From positions 1-10,489 of the forward strand of contig DASQWR010000230.1 of assembly GCA_035640155.1 (NCBI GenBank): a DNA stretch of 10,489 nt, read 5' to 3'. This document shows, in pieces, positions 4,852-10,489 of the stretch (position 1 is its first letter; each line of letters starts with the position of its first letter). Below the pieces are notes generated by a model. The model searched no databases. It saw only the letters and a program-made list of their open reading frames with translations, and had not been told where the DNA came from. A program made the translations under genes and the position numbers. Source of the DNA: JALYQB01 sp035640155 (lineage in GTDB: Bacteria > Actinomycetota > Actinomycetes > Mycobacteriales > Pseudonocardiaceae).

Positions 4852-6609
4852 ATGACGGACGGCCCACTTGTCGTCGGGATCAACCGCACCCAGGACGGCT
4901 CGATCGCCGTGACGCGGGGCGGCTCCACGATGTTCAGCTTGCAGAAGGAGCGGGTCAGCCGGCGCAAGCACCACTGGGGGCGGCTCGGCGACCTCCCGAG
5001 CCTCTACCTGCCGCGGATGCCGTTCCTCGACCAGCCGGTCGACCTCGTCGTCGAAGGTTACGCCTCGGACACCGAGATCGAGAACCTCGACGCGTACCGC
5101 GAGGAGCTCCGCCGGACCCTGACGCTCAGCGAGAACGCCCAGGTGGTGCTCGTCTCGCACCACCTCACCCACCTCTACAGCGCGTTCCACCCATCCCCAT
5201 TCGACCGCGCAGCCGGGCTCGTCGTCGACGCGCAGGGCAGCCACGTCGGCAATCTCACCGAGCCCGTGGACCTCCCTGCCGGCACGTCCGGCGACCTCCT
5301 GGAGATCAGCTCCTTCTACCGCTGCGAGCGCGGGCACCTGGAGTGCCTCGCCAAGCAGCTCTGGGACGGCGACTGGAACCACCCCGCCGGCCTCGGCTGC
5401 TTCTACTCACTGCTGACGAAGATGCTGTGGCCCGAGGGCGAGGGCAACGAGGGCAAGGCTATGGGGCTCGCTCCGTTCGGGGACCCCGATGCCCACGGTC
5501 TCGGCGAGCTCGACGTCCGCGGCCACGAGGTCCTCATCCCCGACCAGTGGATGGCCGCGTTCACCGAGCGCGGCCGTTACACCTACTTCATCGACGGCCG
5601 CGGCAGCTTCGACGACTGCGCGAACCTCGCCGCCGCGGGCCAGCGGGCGTTCGAGAACGCGCTGCTGCGTCTCGTCGCCTGGCTGCACGAGCGGACCGGC
5701 GAGGAGAACCTGGTCTTCGCCGGCGGCACCGGCCTGAACTGCTCGGCGAACGGCCGGATCATGCGGGAGTCGCCCTTCCGCGACGTCTTCATCCCACCCA
5801 GCCCGCACGACGGCGGCACCGCGGTGGGCTGCGCGCTATACGGGCTCATCGACCAGCTCGGCCAGACCAGCGACTTCCGGTGGGAGGACGACTTCCTTGG
5901 CCCCGAGTGGGACGACGAGGCGCTCAAGGAGGCGATCGGCGGGCTGGGCCCTGAGCTCGTCGTCGAGCAGCCCGACGACCTGGTCGCCATGATGGTCGAC
6001 CTGCTCGACAGCGGGCGGGTGGTGGGCCTGCACCACGGCCGCAGCGAGTCCGGCCCCCGCGCGCTGGGCAACCGCAGCATCCTCGCTGACGCCCGCCACC
6101 CCGGCATGCAGGACTACATCAACTTCGAGGTCAAGGGCCGCGAGTGGTTCCGTCCCCTCGCCCCACTGGTACTCGCCGACCACGCCGAGCGCCTCTTCGA
6201 CGTCGACCGGCCCGCGCCGTTCATGCAGTACGCCGCCGAGGTCCGCCCGGAGTACCGCGAGCAGCTGCCCGCGATCACCCACATCGACAACACCGCCCGG
6301 CTGCAGACGGTGGAGCCGGTGCACACGCCGTTCCTGCACGCCCTGCTCGCGGCGTTCCACGAGCGGACGGGGACGCCCGTGCTGCTCAACACGTCGCTCA
6401 ACGGCCAGGGCGACCCGCTCACTGAGGCGCCGGAGGAGTCGATCGCGACGCTGCGGGTGACAGGGATGCATGCTCTGGTACTGGGGCCTTACCTGATCCG
6501 GAAGCGGGACGAGCCGGGCGTTCCGGAGCGGGCACCCCGAGCCGATCGAGCACAGGGCCGTCAGGTGCGGTACTCGACGAGCCGGAGCATCCCGTCCTCC
6601 ATGTGGTAG
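4852..6609 (+). CDS. NodU/CmcH/TobZ-type O-carbamoyltransferase
   Basis: Such enzymes adenylate carbamoyl phosphate in a Kae1-like N-terminal domain and pass the carbamoyl group to a hydroxyl of an antibiotic, Nod factor or other metabolite. Seen in order: ERVSRRKH (33-40), metal-site SHHLTHLYSAF (102-112), LVVDAQGSH (123-131), EGKAMGLAPFG (200-210), VFAGGTGLNCSANGR (288-302), PHDGGTAVG (318-326), the C-terminal-domain motif GRSESGPRALGNRSILADAR (396-415), VKGREWFRPLAP (427-438) and TPVLLNTSLN (508-517). The ATG at 4852 has a strong GGGAGG. The conserved His of the N-terminal HD-G/A-S motif (His14 of TobZ as I recall) is Gln here, in TQDGS (13-17). The body ends near YLIRK (547-551), and a further 34 or so basic residues run 49 bases into the convergent oxidase gene. 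The acceptor is unknown; the upstream dioxygenase could supply one. Confidence 0.93.
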   Translation: MTDGPLVVGINRTQDGSIAVTRGGSTMFSLQKERVSRRKHHWGRLGDLPSLYLPRMPFLDQPVDLVVEGYASDTEIENLDAYREELRRTLTLSENAQVVLVSHHLTHLYSAFHPSPFDRAAGLVVDAQGSHVGNLTEPVDLPAGTSGDLLEISSFYRCERGHLECLAKQLWDGDWNHPAGLGCFYSLLTKMLWPEGEGNEGKAMGLAPFGDPDAHGLGELDVRGHEVLIPDQWMAAFTERGRYTYFIDGRGSFDDCANLAAAGQRAFENALLRLVAWLHERTGEENLVFAGGTGLNCSANGRIMRESPFRDVFIPPSPHDGGTAVGCALYGLIDQLGQTSDFRWEDDFLGPEWDDEALKEAIGGLGPELVVEQPDDLVAMMVDLLDSGRVVGLHHGRSESGPRALGNRSILADARHPGMQDYINFEVKGREWFRPLAPLVLADHAERLFDVDRPAPFMQYAAEVRPEYREQLPAITHIDNTARLQTVEPVHTPFLHALLAAFHERTGTPVLLNTSLNGQGDPLTEAPEESIATLRVTGMHALVLGPYLIRKRDEPGVPERAPRADRAQGRQVRYSTSRSIPSSMW

Positions 6610-7952
6610 TGGTTGTGGCAGTGGAACAGCCACCGGCCGGGGTTGTCCGCCCGCCAGTCGATGGTCACCTCGCCACCCCGGGAAGGCACCGCGACGGTGT
6701 CCTTGACCGGCCCGCCACTGCCGGGGAGGACCACCTGGAAGTGGTGGCCGTGCAGGTGCATCGGGTGCCAGTTGGCGCTGATGTTGCGAATGGTGCAGCG
6801 CACCCACTCGCCCTCGGAGACGGGTAGCGGGTCCTCGTCCGCCAGGCCGTCGGCGACGATGTCGGTGCCCGACAGCGTGAGCCCGACACGGCGGTCGGGG
6901 ATGCCCGTGGCGGGGACCTCCGGCCGGACGGTGCTGACGAGGTCGTCGTAGCCGAGCAGCCGGCCGTCGAGCTCGGCGGGGCGGGCCGAGGCAGGCGGGG
7001 TCGCTGAGTTCGGGGTATCCAGGTAACGCAGCACCGCCCGTCCGGAGCCACGCTTGCCCTGCGCCACCGTGGCGACGGGCCATGCACCCGGATTCACGGC
7101 GTCGACGAGCACGTCGTAGCGCTCGCCCATGCCGAGGCGCAGCGCGTCGACGGTGACGGGCTGCACCGCCATCCCGTCGGCGTGCGTGACCGTCAGGCGG
7201 TGCCCGCCGACGGCGAAGCGGAACCCGGTGTCGGCGCCGATGTTCATCACGCGCAGCCGCACGCGCTCGCCGCGGCGGATCTCGAGGACCGTCGGATCAT
7301 CCGGCGGCTTGCCGTTGACCAGCATCAGCGGGTAGTACCGCCCTCCGAAGGAGACCCGCTCGCGTGGATCGACCTCCTCCTCACCCGAGCCGTGCCCGGC
7401 GTGCTCGTCGGCTGAGACGTCCGGCCGGGTGTCGACGCCGTCGCGCCAGTCGTCCAGCATGAGGATGTACTCGCGGTCGTAGGAGAGCTCCTCGCGCCGC
7501 GGCTCCACGATCAGCGGCCCGTACAGACCCTGGTCGAGCTGGTGGCCGACGTGGGCGTGGTACATGAACGACCCGGGCTCGGGCACCCGGAACTCGTAGG
7601 CGAAGCCCGCACCCGGCTCGACTGGTGGCTGGGTGACGAACGGGACCCCGTCCATCGCATTGACCAAGGAGATCCCGTGCCAGTGCACCGTCGTCGGGTC
7701 GGTCAGCCGGTTCTGCAGGTCGACACGCAGCGTCTCACCCTCGCGCAGCCGGATTTCCGGTCCCGGTAGCTGCCCGTTGTATCCCCACGTCCTGGCCGCC
7801 CGACCAGCGAGGTCGACCTGCATCGGTGCGGCGTCGAGGGCGAACGCGCGCCCGGCCGGGCCGGCCGTGGACGGGGCGCCGGAGCAGGCGCCGAGCGCCA
7901 GCAGCCCGGCGCCCGCCCCTGCCGTCCTCAGGAACTGCCGGCGGCTGGTCAT
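6561..7952 (-). CDS. Tat-exported multicopper oxidase lipoprotein (laccase/CueO/SufI type)
   Basis: A 463-residue three-domain multicopper oxidase, which would oxidise Cu(I), phenols or metals outside the membrane while reducing oxygen to water. The N-terminus has a twin-arginine signal SRRQFLR (3-9), a hydrophobic run and a lipobox LGAC (C23), so it is probably a lipid-anchored Tat substrate. All four copper motifs are present: HWHG (90-93), HAHVG (132-136), HPMHLHGH (396-403) and HCHNHYHMEDGM (444-455). The last two give type 1 ligands H396, C445, H450 and axial M455. A His/Glu-rich loop (about 182-195) lies between domains 1 and 2 and might bind extra copper. The start is the ATG at 7952, with GGAG about ten bases before. 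Its 3' end overlaps the convergent carbamoyltransferase tail by 49 bases. A short cupredoxin-like ORF lies 28 bases upstream and is probably cotranscribed. Confidence 0.95.
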   Translation of the reverse strand: MTSRRQFLRTAGAGAGLLALGACSGAPSTAGPAGRAFALDAAPMQVDLAGRAARTWGYNGQLPGPEIRLREGETLRVDLQNRLTDPTTVHWHGISLVNAMDGVPFVTQPPVEPGAGFAYEFRVPEPGSFMYHAHVGHQLDQGLYGPLIVEPRREELSYDREYILMLDDWRDGVDTRPDVSADEHAGHGSGEEEVDPRERVSFGGRYYPLMLVNGKPPDDPTVLEIRRGERVRLRVMNIGADTGFRFAVGGHRLTVTHADGMAVQPVTVDALRLGMGERYDVLVDAVNPGAWPVATVAQGKRGSGRAVLRYLDTPNSATPPASARPAELDGRLLGYDDLVSTVRPEVPATGIPDRRVGLTLSGTDIVADGLADEDPLPVSEGEWVRCTIRNISANWHPMHLHGHHFQVVLPGSGGPVKDTVAVPSRGGEVTIDWRADNPGRWLFHCHNHYHMEDGMLRLVEYRT

Positions 7953-7980
7953 GTCCGCATCGTCTCCGCCGTGCCTCCCG

Positions 7981-8166
7981 TCAGGAGACGGCGAACTCCT
8001 TGAGCATGCCCATCGTGAAGTGCGGCGGCCCCTGGCCCTCCGCCGTCGGCGTGGTGCCCTCCGGGATGAAGCACACGCCGAAGTAGCGGCCGGGCCGCAG
8101 GTCGCCGAACGCGGTCGCTGCCGCGCCCGCCGTGATTCGGGACCCGGGGAGAGCGGTGCTGGTCAT
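7981..8166 (-). CDS. 61-residue cupredoxin-like C-terminal ORF, probably truncated
   Basis: The ORF reads MTSTALPGSRITAG, then FGDLRPGRYFGVCFIPEG and PPHFTMGMLKEFAV. The ending matches the final two strands and copper loop of secreted cupredoxin-like proteins: Cys (C32), His (H49) and Met (M52 or M54) in the usual Cys...His...Met order, followed by a closing strand ending F-x-V. The first half of such a fold, with its first His ligand and a signal peptide, is absent: relatives are normally about 150 residues. An ATG with AAGGGA eight bases upstream and a good promoter candidate at 8235-8265 suggest it is still expressed, so an in-frame deletion that kept the original start is likely. It could alternatively be a genuine mini-protein. 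It sits 28 bases before the multicopper oxidase, consistent with a former copper-handling pair. Confidence 0.5.
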   Translation of the reverse strand: MTSTALPGSRITAGAAATAFGDLRPGRYFGVCFIPEGTTPTAEGQGPPHFTMGMLKEFAVS

Positions 8167-8234
8167 CTGCGGCCATCCCTTCGAGGAGTGGACTGTGGTG
8201 TGGATGTATGTATGAAACAGCGAGACTCGGAGGA

Positions 8235-8265
8235 AATATACCTGGGCTGTTCACGAATGGGTGAA
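8235..8265 (-). promoter_or_regulatory. candidate promoter for the cupredoxin-like ORF and multicopper oxidase
   Basis: Read on the minus strand, TTCACC (8260-8265) stands 19 bases before TATATT (8235-8240), a near-consensus -10 in an otherwise very GC-rich stretch. This would start transcription near 8228, leaving a leader of about 60 bases before the ATG at 8166. The local AT-rich patch (8195-8275) stands out. I see no clear CsoR- or CueR-type operator. Confidence 0.45.
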
Positions 8266-8464
8266 AACTTCGTTGCCGCTCACCCGGTCAACGCGCCGAC
8301 GATCGCTCGGGCGTCGCACCGTCAGTACGGCGTCTCGAGGTGCTTGACCTACGACGCCCGGATGGCGAAGGCGGCCGCCGCCCTCGGCTGGCCGTCCTGG
8401 TGCCGACCGGCGCTCTGCCCGTGCCGTGATCGACGAGGACGCCGGCTGAGCGTGGCGAGCTCCT
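8266..8464. other. gap without a recognisable gene
   Basis: Between the candidate promoter and the first recognisable DUF899 residues there is no frame that I can match to a family. On the minus strand a frame of about 49 codons (M-x-x-MAGGRAVTLEELATLS at its start) ends in TAG near 8347, but it is mostly Arg/Ala-rich and overlaps the DUF899 remnant. This stretch may be the degraded 5' part of the DUF899 gene. Confidence 0.4.
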
Positions 8465-8820
8465 CGAGCGTCACGGCTCGGCCACCGGCCATCGCGCCCA
8501 TGACCGTTCCCTGGTACTCCGCATACGGCAGCGACTTTCAATGACGACTTCCACCTCACGCTCGACGAGTCGGTCGCGCCGCTGGAGTACAACGACCGGA
8601 ACCGGACCGAGTACGAGGAGATGGCCGTGGGCTGCCTGCTGGAGAGCGAGCAGCCCGTCGACCTGCATGGCCACAGCTGCTTCCTGCGTGACGGCGACCG
8701 CGTCTTCCACACCTACTCGAGTACGCGCGCGGCCCGGAGACGGTCGGCGGCTCGTACTACTTCTTGGACCTGACGGCCCTCGGCCGGTAGGAGGAATGGG
8801 AGGAGCCGAAGGGCCGCGCC
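8465..8820 (+). pseudogene. decayed DUF899 (thioredoxin-like) gene
   Basis: The C-terminal half of the DUF899 family is readable only across three frame segments. VPWYSAYGSDF ends at about 8537. After an apparent one-base insertion in the TTT at 8535-8537 the frame resumes as NDDFHLTLDESVAPLEYN and HGHSCFLRDGDRVFHTYS. After an apparent one-base deletion near 8720 it continues as YARGPETVGGSYYFLDLTAL and GR. A TAG at 8788 then sits where intact relatives have Gln, followed by EEWEEPKGR, which closes the match. Two frameshifts plus a nonsense codon make it a clear pseudogene. The N-terminal part with the CxxC-like region is missing or unrecognisable. Intact relatives are about 220-260-residue cytoplasmic proteins of unsettled function with a thioredoxin-like fold. 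Confidence 0.88.
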
Positions 8821-8847
8821 GCCGCCACGCGCGCGGCGGCCTCTGAC

Positions 8848-8891
8848 TTCTCCAGGTAGTCACCACCTCTTCTCCAGGTAGTCGCCACCTC
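8848..8891. repeat. two tandem 22-bp direct repeats
   Basis: Adjacent units at 8848-8869 and 8870-8891, each beginning TTCTCCAGGTAGTC and ending CCACCTC, differ at one base (A or G). They abut directly and lie just after the DUF899 remnant. The unit is not a multiple of three, and no gene covers it. It may be a replication-slippage duplication or paired binding sites; on the minus strand each unit contains GGTGG(C/T)GACTACC. Confidence 0.85.
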
Positions 8892-9063
8892 CGCGTGACT
8901 GCGGGCCGAGCATGCTTGTGTCCGCTACCGGGCGGCGGTACGGTTCGTCGGACTTGACGACGTGAAGGCGCTGATCCGCACGCGTGACCTCGCGAAGCGG
9001 TGGGGATACGGCCTCGCACGGACGTCACCACAGCCGACCAGATCCTGTGAGGAGCGAGTCACC
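8892..9063. other. intergenic region before the small membrane protein
   Basis: About 170 bases without a recognised gene. An in-frame upstream extension of the next ORF (from a GTG at 8962) is open but has no ribosome binding site. The GAGGAG before the GTG at 9064 fixes the more likely start. A TTGACG at 8954-8959 might be a -35 box, but no -10 follows at normal distance. Confidence 0.4.
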
Positions 9064-9369
9064 GTGCCGTCTGCTGGTGTGATTACGATCATCGGCGCAC
9101 TACTCACCGTTGTCGTGCTGGCCGCCTACCTGATCCGTGTGGCGCTGATTCTCGGGCGCGTCAACAGAAAACTCGGAGCCGTCATCGTCGGCGTCGAGTC
9201 GGCCGGGCAGAAGACCGCACCGGTCGGATCAATCATCAGAGAGATCAACAAGGATCTCGCCGGGGTGGACAGCACGTTGCAGGGTGTGCTCGCCAAGGAG
9301 CGCACACCTCGGGCGCCCTCGCAGTCGTCTTCGCCGTCATCGTCATCGAGCGGGAGATATCTGACCTAG
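9064..9369 (+). CDS. small single-pass membrane protein of unknown function
   Basis: A 101-residue protein with an N-terminal transmembrane helix (about 4-30, ITIIGALLTVVVLAAYLIRV) followed by a short amphipathic region, RVNRKLGAVIVGVESAGQ then TAPVGSIIREINKDLAGVD, predicted to be helical. This layout (one helix, then a segment with TAP-x-x-x-x-I-x-x-IN-x-x-L) recurs in small unnamed actinobacterial proteins. I know no function and assign none. The GTG at 9064 is chosen for the GAGGAG about nine bases before it. The last 20 residues are a Ser/Pro low-complexity run. In the +1 frame the same bases encode a hydrophobic SGALAVVFAVIVIEREI continuing past the stop, so a frameshift near residue 80 is possible. 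It is transcribed in the same direction as the downstream cell-wall protein. Confidence 0.6.
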   Translation: MPSAGVITIIGALLTVVVLAAYLIRVALILGRVNRKLGAVIVGVESAGQKTAPVGSIIREINKDLAGVDSTLQGVLAKERTPRAPSQSSSPSSSSSGRYLT

Positions 9370-9631
9370 ATCGCCGCATCGAACAGGCGCAACCGAGGCG
9401 GCCGTGGGTGAGCAGTTGTATCCTTCGGCCCTCTTGGCGTGCCGCTCGACCACACGAGGCGGCATACATCTCGATGCGGACTTGCCTGAGCAGGTGCCGC
9501 TGGCTATGGTGCGGCGACCTGTGACAAGTCTGATCACGGCACGCTGAGTCGGCCCTGACCGATTCCGCACCGGGTCGATCTCCCGATCGATCGCGTCCTG
9601 TTCGTCCGGATCCCGGAACCGGAGGCACCTG
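9370..9631. other. intergenic region of about 260 bases
   Basis: No family is recognised. A 47-codon frame (GTG 9404 to TGA 9545, containing RGGIHLDADLPEQVP) has some coding-like character but no ribosome binding site. Given the cell-wall gene that follows, I looked for a c-di-AMP (ydaO-type) riboswitch, which often precedes such genes in actinobacteria, and did not see its conserved blocks. GGAGG at 9621-9625 serves the TTG start at 9632. Confidence 0.45.
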
Positions 9632-10357
9632 TTGGCGCGTCACCGTTCCCCCCGCAGCAGGCGACCGGCACCGGAACGTCCGGCTTCCGTAGCCCACCAT
9701 CCGAGCCGGCGGAGGTGCGCGGCGCACCGGCTGGCACCCCCGGCACTGCGGGGGGTCCTCGTGTTCGGCGCCGTCGCCGCAGGCGCCGTCATCGCGAGCC
9801 AGACGGTCTCGCTCGTGTCCGTGGACTCCGACTTGGCCGCGGATGTGAACACGCTCGCGGCTGGCGACCTCGCCGCCGCGGACCGGACGACCGTTCGACC
9901 GGAGCCGGAGCTGTCGACGCTGGTGCTCCCGCGGGACTCAGCCCAGGACGTGCAGGCGCTGGCCAAGGGTCTCGCACAGGCCGAGGAGCGAGCCCGGGCG
10001 GATGAGGAGCAGGCCGAGTCCTCGCTGGAATCTCTCACTGGCGACTCCTGCGCGTCGTCCGGCTTCGGCGGGGTGGCGGCACACGTCGCACAGGCGGGCC
10101 ACCACCTGGAGGAGCTGTTCGGGGTGGAGGACGTGATTGGGGTGGCATCGCGCCCGGGCAACCCCACCTCGGACCATCCGCGCGGCTACGCACTGGACTT
10201 CATGGTCGATCGCTCCACCGGAGACGCGCTGGCCGCGTACGCCGAGGAGAACTCCGAGGAGTTGGGTATCTCGTACATCCTGTGGGAGGTAGCCGGCCAC
10301 TACGACCACGTACACATCTCGTTCGACGACGAGTCCGGCAGCGGGTTGCTGTGCTGA
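9632..10357 (+). CDS. membrane-anchored cell-wall protein with ARB_07466-like C-terminal domain
   Basis: The 241-residue protein has an Arg/Pro-rich cytoplasmic N-terminus (1-40), one transmembrane or uncleaved signal segment (about 41-62), a charged linker with coiled-coil-like KGLAQAEERARADEEQAESS (112-131), and a compact C-terminal domain (about 145-232). That domain has SDHPRGYALDF (180-190) and HYDHVHISF (223-231), the paired His/Asp motifs of the ARB_07466-like domain, which resembles the M15/hedgehog peptidase metal site (H182, D189, H226/H228). In actinobacteria this domain is commonly found on secreted proteins with coiled coils, or alongside lytic enzymes, so a role in peptidoglycan remodelling is likely, but catalysis is unproven. 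Start: TTG at 9632 with GGAGG six bases before. The usual cell-wall-hydrolase companion domains (NlpC/P60, LysM, transglycosylase) are absent. Confidence 0.85.
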   Translation: MARHRSPRSRRPAPERPASVAHHPSRRRCAAHRLAPPALRGVLVFGAVAAGAVIASQTVSLVSVDSDLAADVNTLAAGDLAAADRTTVRPEPELSTLVLPRDSAQDVQALAKGLAQAEERARADEEQAESSLESLTGDSCASSGFGGVAAHVAQAGHHLEELFGVEDVIGVASRPGNPTSDHPRGYALDFMVDRSTGDALAAYAEENSEELGISYILWEVAGHYDHVHISFDDESGSGLLC

Positions 10358-10367
10358 TGCACCGCAG

Positions 10368-10489
10368 TCAGGCGCAACGGCCCACCCCCACATAGACGTC
10401 TTCGGTGCTGACGGCGCAATAATCCAGTTCGGGGCGCCACTGCGGCGCGCTCACCACGCCGGGCATGACTAACTCCAAGCCCTCGAACA
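10368..10489 (-). CDS. C-terminal end of a DUF574-type SAM-dependent methyltransferase (partial)
   Basis: The last 39 codons of a minus-strand gene enter from the right edge and stop with TGA at 10368-10370. The sequence FEGLELVMPGVVSA, then QWRPELD and YVGVGRC, matches the usual ending of the actinobacterial SAM-dependent methyltransferase family PF04672 (DUF574), whose members finish with F-x-GLELV-PG-V, WRP and GVGRK. The stop lies ten bases from the stop of the convergent cell-wall gene. The catalytic part lies outside the window. Confidence 0.72.
   Translation of the reverse strand, partial: FEGLELVMPGVVSAPQWRPELDYCAVSTEDVYVGVGRCA

Noticed and set aside
5836..7083. 415-codon minus-strand open frame
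   Set aside because: It lies antisense to the carbamoyltransferase and out of frame in the oxidase, both of which have complete family motifs. Its composition is Arg/Pro/Ala-rich without motifs.
7949..8254. 101-codon minus-strand frame over the cupredoxin-like ORF
   Set aside because: Out of frame with the recognisable copper-loop sequence and overlapping the oxidase start; low-complexity His/Gly/Arg composition.
9370..9631. c-di-AMP (ydaO-type) riboswitch before the cell-wall gene
   Set aside because: The conserved sequence blocks of that motif were not found in this gap.
1..10489. CRISPR array, tRNA/rRNA genes, insertion sequence or integrase
   Set aside because: No regularly spaced repeats, no cloverleaf with a GTTCRA-type arm, and no transposase or recombinase motifs were seen on either strand. 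The repeats found are a tandem pair inside a gene, a tandem pair between genes and one palindrome.

Overview
The window comes from a high-GC actinomycete. The evidence is GTG and TTG starts with GGAGG-type ribosome binding sites, strong third-position GC, a PknB-type Ser/Thr kinase, the tail of a DUF574-type SAM methyltransferase, and an ARB_07466-like cell-wall domain. A Pseudonocardiales-like host is plausible but is only an inference.

Layout, left to right: a possible 3' end of a gene (3-104); a gap with a nested inverted repeat (251-309); a membrane-anchored Ser/Thr kinase (404-1714, minus); a decayed EamA/DMT transporter (about 1815-2080, plus); an EgtD-family amino-acid N-methyltransferase (2121-3110, minus); a decayed ROK sugar kinase (about 3247-3556, plus); an Fe(II)/2-oxoglutarate dioxygenase (3599-4375, plus); a truncated RsbW-like ATPase (4362-4670, minus); a NodU/CmcH/TobZ-type carbamoyltransferase (4852-6609, plus); a Tat-exported multicopper oxidase (6561-7952, minus) behind a 61-residue cupredoxin-like ORF (7981-8166, minus); a decayed DUF899 gene (about 8465-8820, plus); tandem 22-bp repeats; a small membrane protein (9064-9369, plus); a secreted or anchored cell-wall enzyme-like protein (9632-10357, plus); and the C-terminus of a DUF574 methyltransferase (10368-10489, minus) cut by the right edge.

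The most interesting part is 2.1-6.6 kb. Three intact tailoring enzymes (an amino-acid N-methyltransferase, an amino-acid-hydroxylase-type dioxygenase and an O-carbamoyltransferase) sit among broken genes. Together they could methylate, hydroxylate and carbamoylate one small amino-acid-like molecule. Two of them depart from their families at key positions. The EgtD homologue has glycine at both positions that, in mycobacterial EgtD as I recall it, set histidine selectivity. The carbamoyltransferase has Gln in place of the conserved His of the N-terminal HD-G/A-S motif. No other ergothioneine genes are present, so this is not an ergothioneine locus. A shared pathway is a hypothesis, because the three genes do not form one operon.

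At least three clear pseudogenes (EamA, ROK, DUF899) and two truncated ORFs lie within 7 kb, which marks the region as an accessory, decaying part of the genome. No tRNA, rRNA, CRISPR array, transposase or known riboswitch was found.
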